Shown in pieces: positions 60,298-64,000 of a stretch of 64,000 nt of DNA (its first letter is position 1; each line of letters begins with the position of its first letter). The translations under genes and the position numbers were made by a program. The notes under the pieces are model-generated. The model was given only the letters and a program-made list of their open reading frames with translations, did no database searches and was not told the origin of the DNA. This stretch comes from Collinsella aerofaciens (GTDB lineage: Bacteria > Actinomycetota > Coriobacteriia > Coriobacteriales > Coriobacteriaceae). Where the stretch lies: positions 32,494 through 96,493 of the forward strand of contig NZ_CABJDK010000006.1 in assembly GCF_902364355.1 (NCBI RefSeq). The letters run 5' to 3'.

Positions 60298-60308
60298 CGA
60301 ACATTTGG

Positions 60309-60380
60309 TGGGCGTTAGAAGATTTGAACTTCTGACCTCTTCCGTGTCAGGGAAGCGCTCTCCCCCTGAGCTAAACGCCC
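60309..60380 (-). tRNA. tRNA-Val (anticodon GAC)
   Basis: A complete 72-base cloverleaf on the minus strand: acceptor GGGCGTT/AACGCCC, D arm GCTC/GAGC, anticodon arm CTTCC-CTGACAC-GGAAG, T arm AGAAG-TTCAAAT-CTTCT. CCA is encoded next to the discriminator A. It is co-transcribed with the upstream tRNA-Gly. Confidence 0.97.
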
Positions 60381-60386
60381 AAATGG

Positions 60387-60459
60387 AGCGGACAACGGGG
60401 CTCGAACCCGCGACCCCAACCTTGGCAAGGTTGTGCTCTACCAACTGAGCCATGTCCGC
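60387..60459 (-). tRNA. tRNA-Gly (anticodon GCC)
   Basis: A complete 73-base cloverleaf on the minus strand: acceptor GCGGACA/TGTCCGC, anticodon arm CAACC-TTGCCAA-GGTTG, T arm with TTCGAGC loop, discriminator T and encoded CCA at 60384-60386. It is six bases before tRNA-Val. Confidence 0.97.
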
Positions 60460-60471
60460 TTACGAGGATTA

Positions 60472-60500
60472 ATCTTACGTGATACCCGCATCCTATGCAA
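60472..60500 (-). promoter_or_regulatory. Promoter of the tRNA-Gly-Val unit
   Basis: On the minus strand TTGCAT and TAAGAT are separated by exactly 17 bases, ending 13 bases before the first tRNA. Confidence 0.7.
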
Positions 60501-60602
60501 GAACTTTTTTTTGAAAAGTTTTGCGACGCCCTCTCGAACCTCGCGAAGACATCAGCCACCACGGAAAGCGCGAGCAAACGCAAACTCGCCGCAAGAGGCC
60601 CC

Positions 60603-62336
60603 CTACAACTCAGCGAGCATGATCCAGGCAGAGCTGTCCTGCGCAAGTCTGCCGTCTGCAAGCGGTGATGAGGTGAGCAGGACCTTGCCCGCCGGCAGCT
60701 CCACGGGTGCTGCACCGAAGTTCGTCACACACGCCCAGCCGTTGTCGCGGCGATAGGCGATGACGCCGCCCTCAGCGCCCTCGGCACCATCCGCAAGGCC
60801 GGTGCGCCCGTCAAGATCGAGCCACGCAAGATCGTTAGCGCACCCGCGCAGCTTGCGCCGCAGCCAGAGGGCGTCACGATAGAGCGCAAGCATCGATGTC
60901 GGGTCCGCCTCTTCCCTATCGGCAGCGTAATCGGAAAACCATGCAGGCTGCGGCAGACGGGGCGCCGCATCGGCGTCCATCGGCGAAAATCCAAACGATC
61001 CGCCCTGCGCGGGATCGTCCGTCGCCACCCACGGCAGGGGCACACGACAGCCGTCGCGCCCCTTCTCGCGCTTCGATCCGTGCGTATTGGTCGCAGTGGG
61101 ATCTTCGAGTGCAGCCCACGGGATGTCAGCCACCTCAAAAAGGCCGAGCTCCTCACCCTGATACACGTATGCCGAGCCCGGAAGCGCCAGCTCAAGCAAA
61201 AGGGCCGCCCGCGCGCGGCGCTCGCCGAGTTCACGGTCCTCGTCATAAGACGACCCGTCGCGTAAGAGCCAGTCGAGCGCAATCTGGTGGTAGCGCGTCG
61301 CCTTGATCTGCGGCAGGGCGAAGCGCGTCGCCACACGAGGCACGTCGTGGTTGGAAAGTACCCAGGTCGAGGCGGAATCGGATTCGATGGCTGCCTTCAA
61401 GCCCTCCTCGATTGCAGCGTGCATGTCATCATAGGTCCAAGTGGCCTTGGCGAACTCAAAGTTAAATGTCTGGCCAAGCTCGCTGGGGCGCGCGTAGAGA
61501 TACTGGCGCTCGGGCAGCACCCACGCCTCGGCAACAGCGCTGCGCGGCGGATTATAGCGGTCGAACACGCGGCGCCACTCGCGATAGATCTCGTGAACCT
61601 CGTTGCGATCCCACAGCGGATGGGTGCCGTCGTCAACCATGTCATCGCCCTCGGCGAGATGCCACTGGTCGAGATCATCGCGGTCGAGATCCTTGGCGAG
61701 ACCGTGCGCCACATCAATGCGAAAGCCATCGACGCCTCGATCGCTCCAAAACGCCAGGACGTCGCAAAAGAACGCGCGAACCTCGGGGCATGACCAGTCA
61801 AAGTCCGGCTGCTCGGGCGTAAACATGTGCAGATACCACTGACCGTCCGCAACACGCGTCCAGGCGGGGCCGCCAAAGTTGGCATTCCAATTGGTGGGAG
61901 GCAGCTCGCCATGCTCGCCGCGACCATCACGGAAGATATAGCGGGCGCGCTCGGGCGATCCGGGGCCGGCGGCAAGAGCGGCTTTGAACCAGGGGTGCTG
62001 GTTGGACGAATGGTTGGGCACGATGTCGACGATGACCTTGATGCCGCGCGCGTGAGCCGCGGCGATCATGTCATCGAAGTCGTCAAGCGAGCCGAGACGT
62101 TGGTCGACATCGCAGTAGTCCGCCACGTCATAGCCGCCATCGACAAGAGGCGATGGGTAAAACGGGCTCAGCCAGATGGCCTCGATACCCAGCCGCTCAA
62201 GATAGTCCATCTGCTGGGTAATGCCCGCGATATCGCCCAAACCCGAACCAGTCGAGTCCTTAAACGAGCGCGGGTAAATCTGATAGATCGCGGCATCGGA
62301 CATCCATGAGCGCGAGGAGGACTTTTCTGTAGCCAT
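60603..62336 (-). CDS. GH13 alpha-glucosidase (oligo-1,6-glucosidase type)
   Basis: A 577-residue glycoside hydrolase of family 13. The nucleophile Asp 208 is in GFRIDVAHG, the acid Glu 270 in VAEAW and the third acid Asp 331 in LSNHDVPR; DIVPNHSSNQHPWF is conserved region I. The pattern fits exo-alpha-glucosidases that act on short malto- or isomalto-oligosaccharides. No signal peptide is present, so it works on imported sugars. GGGAG lies nine bases before the ATG at 62336. No transporter or regulator is adjacent. Confidence 0.92.
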   Translation of the reverse strand: MATEKSSSRSWMSDAAIYQIYPRSFKDSTGSGLGDIAGITQQMDYLERLGIEAIWLSPFYPSPLVDGGYDVADYCDVDQRLGSLDDFDDMIAAAHARGIKVIVDIVPNHSSNQHPWFKAALAAGPGSPERARYIFRDGRGEHGELPPTNWNANFGGPAWTRVADGQWYLHMFTPEQPDFDWSCPEVRAFFCDVLAFWSDRGVDGFRIDVAHGLAKDLDRDDLDQWHLAEGDDMVDDGTHPLWDRNEVHEIYREWRRVFDRYNPPRSAVAEAWVLPERQYLYARPSELGQTFNFEFAKATWTYDDMHAAIEEGLKAAIESDSASTWVLSNHDVPRVATRFALPQIKATRYHQIALDWLLRDGSSYDEDRELGERRARAALLLELALPGSAYVYQGEELGLFEVADIPWAALEDPTATNTHGSKREKGRDGCRVPLPWVATDDPAQGGSFGFSPMDADAAPRLPQPAWFSDYAADREEADPTSMLALYRDALWLRRKLRGCANDLAWLDLDGRTGLADGAEGAEGGVIAYRRDNGWACVTNFGAAPVELPAGKVLLTSSPLADGRLAQDSSAWIMLAEL

Positions 62337-62650
62337 GGGGTGTGTCTCCCTTGCAACGAGGTTTTGTGAGATGCCCACGATGATACGCCCAAAGCTGACA
62401 TTCACGGCAATCAACGCCGCAGCCACGCCCCAAACGCTCGCCCCCTCTCGGGCTCGAGCCTCCTGGGACGAATCGATCGATTAGTGAAAAGAACGGAAGA
62501 CTTACTCCCCCGGCCACGACAGACACTATGACCCAATCCGAGGGCACTAAAAAGATAGGAGCCCCCGCTCGTGACCGCGGGTCGGGGCTGCGACAATGAT
62601 GTTGAAGTGCCATAGGCGCAGCCGCGCCGCAACGAGGTTGGGAGGCTCCC
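62337..62650. other. Spacer between glucosidase and IS110 transposase
   Basis: The left part should hold the glucosidase promoter and the right part is probably the IS left end. GGCACT (62543) can pair with AGTGCC (62606), enclosing a hairpin AGCCCC/GGGGCT (62560 and 62584). No frame with ribosome site is present. In one IS110 subgroup the bridge RNA is encoded in this position. Confidence 0.4.
62543..62611 (+). ncRNA. Candidate bridge-RNA segment of the IS110 element
   Basis: A foldable segment 40-110 bases before the transposase: outer helix GGCACT/AGTGCC and inner helix AGCCCC/GGGGCT. IS110 elements encode a bridge RNA with two loops that match target and donor DNA. Position and fold are compatible, but loops cannot be matched without the flanking ends. 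Confidence 0.3.
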
Positions 62651-63772
62651 ATGCCAAAGCATTCTACCGCGTTCGGGATGGACGTCCACCTGAGGTCGAC
62701 CACCGTCTGCGCCCTCGACGCGGACACCGGCGAGGCCGTGACGAGGAGGTTCCCCGGCAACCCCTGGGGCGAGATCGCCGGGTGGATGGATGGGTTCCCC
62801 GGGCCGTCGCTCGCGGCCTACGAGAGCGGCTACCTCGGCTTCGCCCCGCAAAGGGAGCTCGCCGGGCTCGGCGTCGAGTGTGTCGTCGCCGCGGTCTCGA
62901 AGATCCCCAGGTCGGCCGCCGACTCGGCCTCCAAGAACGACAGGAACGACGCCGCCAGGATGGCCAAGGCGATACTCGCCCACGACATCTCCCCCGTATG
63001 GGTCCCCTCCCCCGAGGTCGAAGGCATCAGGGACCTCGCCGGCGCCTACGACGGGGCGACCGCGCGCCTGGCGACCGCCAAGCAGCGGCTGCTCGCCTTC
63101 CTCGCAAAGCGAGGGTTCGTCTACGGCGGCACCACGCCCGCCGGCAACCCGAGGAAGTACTGGACCTACGACTTCCTGAGGTGGCTCGACAAGGTCAGGC
63201 CGGAGGACGACGGCGGGGTTCGGACGCTCGCCGCCCTGAGGAACGAGGTCGAGGCCGCAGCGGAGGCCCGGGCGGACCTGCTCTCCGAGTACAGGGCGGC
63301 CGTGGATGCCAGCCCGATCGCCGCGGAGGCGGCCGCCCTCCAGTCGATCAAGGGCTGCGCCTTCGCGCTGGCCGCAGCCTTCTCGGCCGAGGTCGGCGAC
63401 TTCACGAGGTTCCGTTCCGGAAGGCAGGTCACGGCCTACTTCGGCCTCGCGCCGAGTCAGAGGTCGAGTGGCGACTCCGTGCGGCTCGGAGGCATCAGCG
63501 GCGCGGGCAACGCGCTCGTGAGGAAGCTGGCCGTTGAGGGTTCATGGTGCTACGCCGCGGCACGGCACCAGCCGAAGCTCATGCCAAGGGACACGGGCGT
63601 GCCCCTCGAGATAAGGATGCACGGGAGGAAGGGGTCCGAGCGGCTCCTGCGGCGGCGCGAGGAGATGCTCGCCCGCGGCATGCCCGCGGCGAAGGCCAAC
63701 GCGGCCACCGCGGCCGAGCTCGTGAGGTGGCTGTGGGCCCTCGGCACGATGTGCCGGGAGGGCGCGGAATAG
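62651..63772 (+). CDS. IS110 family transposase
   Basis: A 373-residue recombinase. The N-terminal DEDD domain begins FGMDVHLRSTTVCALD with the first Asp; SKNDRNDAARMAKA holds the later Asp pair. The C-terminal Tnp_20 domain has SIKGCAFALAAAF, GDFTRFRSGRQVTAYFGLAP and RLGGISGAGNALVRK, with the catalytic Ser region. It is full length and undisrupted, so it may be active. GGGAGG precedes the ATG. AGG codons and GC content mark it as a recent arrival. Insertion in this family is guided by an RNA encoded beside the gene. Confidence 0.93.
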   Translation: MPKHSTAFGMDVHLRSTTVCALDADTGEAVTRRFPGNPWGEIAGWMDGFPGPSLAAYESGYLGFAPQRELAGLGVECVVAAVSKIPRSAADSASKNDRNDAARMAKAILAHDISPVWVPSPEVEGIRDLAGAYDGATARLATAKQRLLAFLAKRGFVYGGTTPAGNPRKYWTYDFLRWLDKVRPEDDGGVRTLAALRNEVEAAAEARADLLSEYRAAVDASPIAAEAAALQSIKGCAFALAAAFSAEVGDFTRFRSGRQVTAYFGLAPSQRSSGDSVRLGGISGAGNALVRKLAVEGSWCYAAARHQPKLMPRDTGVPLEIRMHGRKGSERLLRRREEMLARGMPAAKANAATAAELVRWLWALGTMCREGAE

Positions 63773-64000
63773 ACATAGCCCCCGTCCCGGCGAGCCGGGC
63801 GGCCTTCGGGGATACCCCCTATTTCGCTGTGCGCGCGGAGCCCTCCGTATGCGCCTCGACAGACTTGGGGAACCCCGCCGAAGGAATGGAGTGCGGGCCG
63901 ACAGAACGGTATCCGCGGATATGAGACTGAGCCGAAGGCGTCGATGACATGCCGGGGGCGGACCGGGACGGGTTAACGGCAGGCCCCCCCCCCCCCCCGA

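Larger units (their letters stand above)
62543..63998 (+). mobile_element. IS110-family insertion sequence, boundaries unresolved
   Basis: The transposase and its flanks are richer in G+C than the rest and use AGG for Arg, unlike neighbours that use CGC. Family members lack terminal inverted repeats, so the ends cannot be fixed by eye; I give the foldable segment as left limit and the window end region as right limit. The last bases include a run of 15 C. Confidence 0.5.

Noticed and set aside
60053-60304. Small minus-strand frames in the region before the nrdD promoter
   Set aside because: They run through the tRNA terminator hairpin and have neither ribosome sites nor protein-like composition.
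62352-62639. GCAACGAGGTT repeated at 62352 and 62629
   Set aside because: An 11-base match can arise by chance in this GC-rich region and it does not lie at plausible IS ends on both sides.
1-64000. CRISPR array
   Set aside because: No regularly spaced direct repeats of 25-40 bases were seen; the repeats present are palindromic and dispersed.

Overview
The window is a high-GC bacterial chromosome segment. Its content suggests an anaerobic, gut-type actinobacterium of the class Coriobacteriia, most like Collinsella. The supporting signs are an oxygen-sensitive class III ribonucleotide reductase, an L-lactate dehydrogenase, a flavodoxin paired with a DUF3793 protein, two-cluster ferredoxin-type aldo/keto reductase and no respiratory genes. 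This is inference from gene content; no database was searched.

Layout: 1-6.9 kb holds the start of an Asp/Glu racemase, an ATP-grasp ligase (a pair resembling the D-aspartate cross-bridge genes of enterococci), a MOSC protein, a secreted coiled-coil lysozyme-like protein, a membrane Ser/Thr kinase with a small HTH partner and two small membrane proteins. 6.9-12.3 kb is a lysine/diaminopimelate locus: a lysine riboswitch drives a LysA-DapA fusion, dapB and dapH, and an M20 deacetylase is divergent. 12.3-24.9 kb carries an NdpA-like protein, a DUF2974 hydrolase, ldh, a PatA-like aminotransferase, NAD synthetase, an apparently frameshifted gene, ettA and an sdpI/sdpR pair. 25-34 kb has a candidate type I toxin-antitoxin module, tcdA, a TatD nuclease, a MITE-like element, two HAD phosphatases, pgi and a LexA-box controlled Y-polymerase/YolD operon. 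33.6-38.6 kb has metal-linked genes (HMA protein with a CsoR-like site, DUF3793-flavodoxin) and a polar amino-acid ABC transporter. 38.7-50.8 kb mixes endonuclease IV, oxidoreductases, a cyclase-family protein, a ketopantoate reductase, metY with an upstream leader peptide, a LysR regulator, RNase H, acylphosphatase and a Fur-family regulator. 50.8-59.6 kb has a SlyD/UreE-like pair, a dipeptidase, a YgjP-like metallopeptidase, folE-HD-folB and nrdD/nrdG with NrdR-like boxes. The end holds tRNA-Val and tRNA-Gly, a GH13 glucosidase and a compositionally distinct IS110-family transposase.

The intergenic regions are unusually rich in palindromic elements: a 230-bp element with 30-bp inverted ends, a 138-bp element with perfect 30-bp arms, two copies of a hairpin family with compensatory arm changes, and several GGGACAG-type repeats. 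Single genes are bracketed by like repeats at three places. The strongest candidates for undescribed systems are the type I toxin-antitoxin module near 25.1 kb, the metY leader peptide/attenuator near 47.0 kb, the riboswitch-controlled LysA-DapA fusion and these palindrome families.
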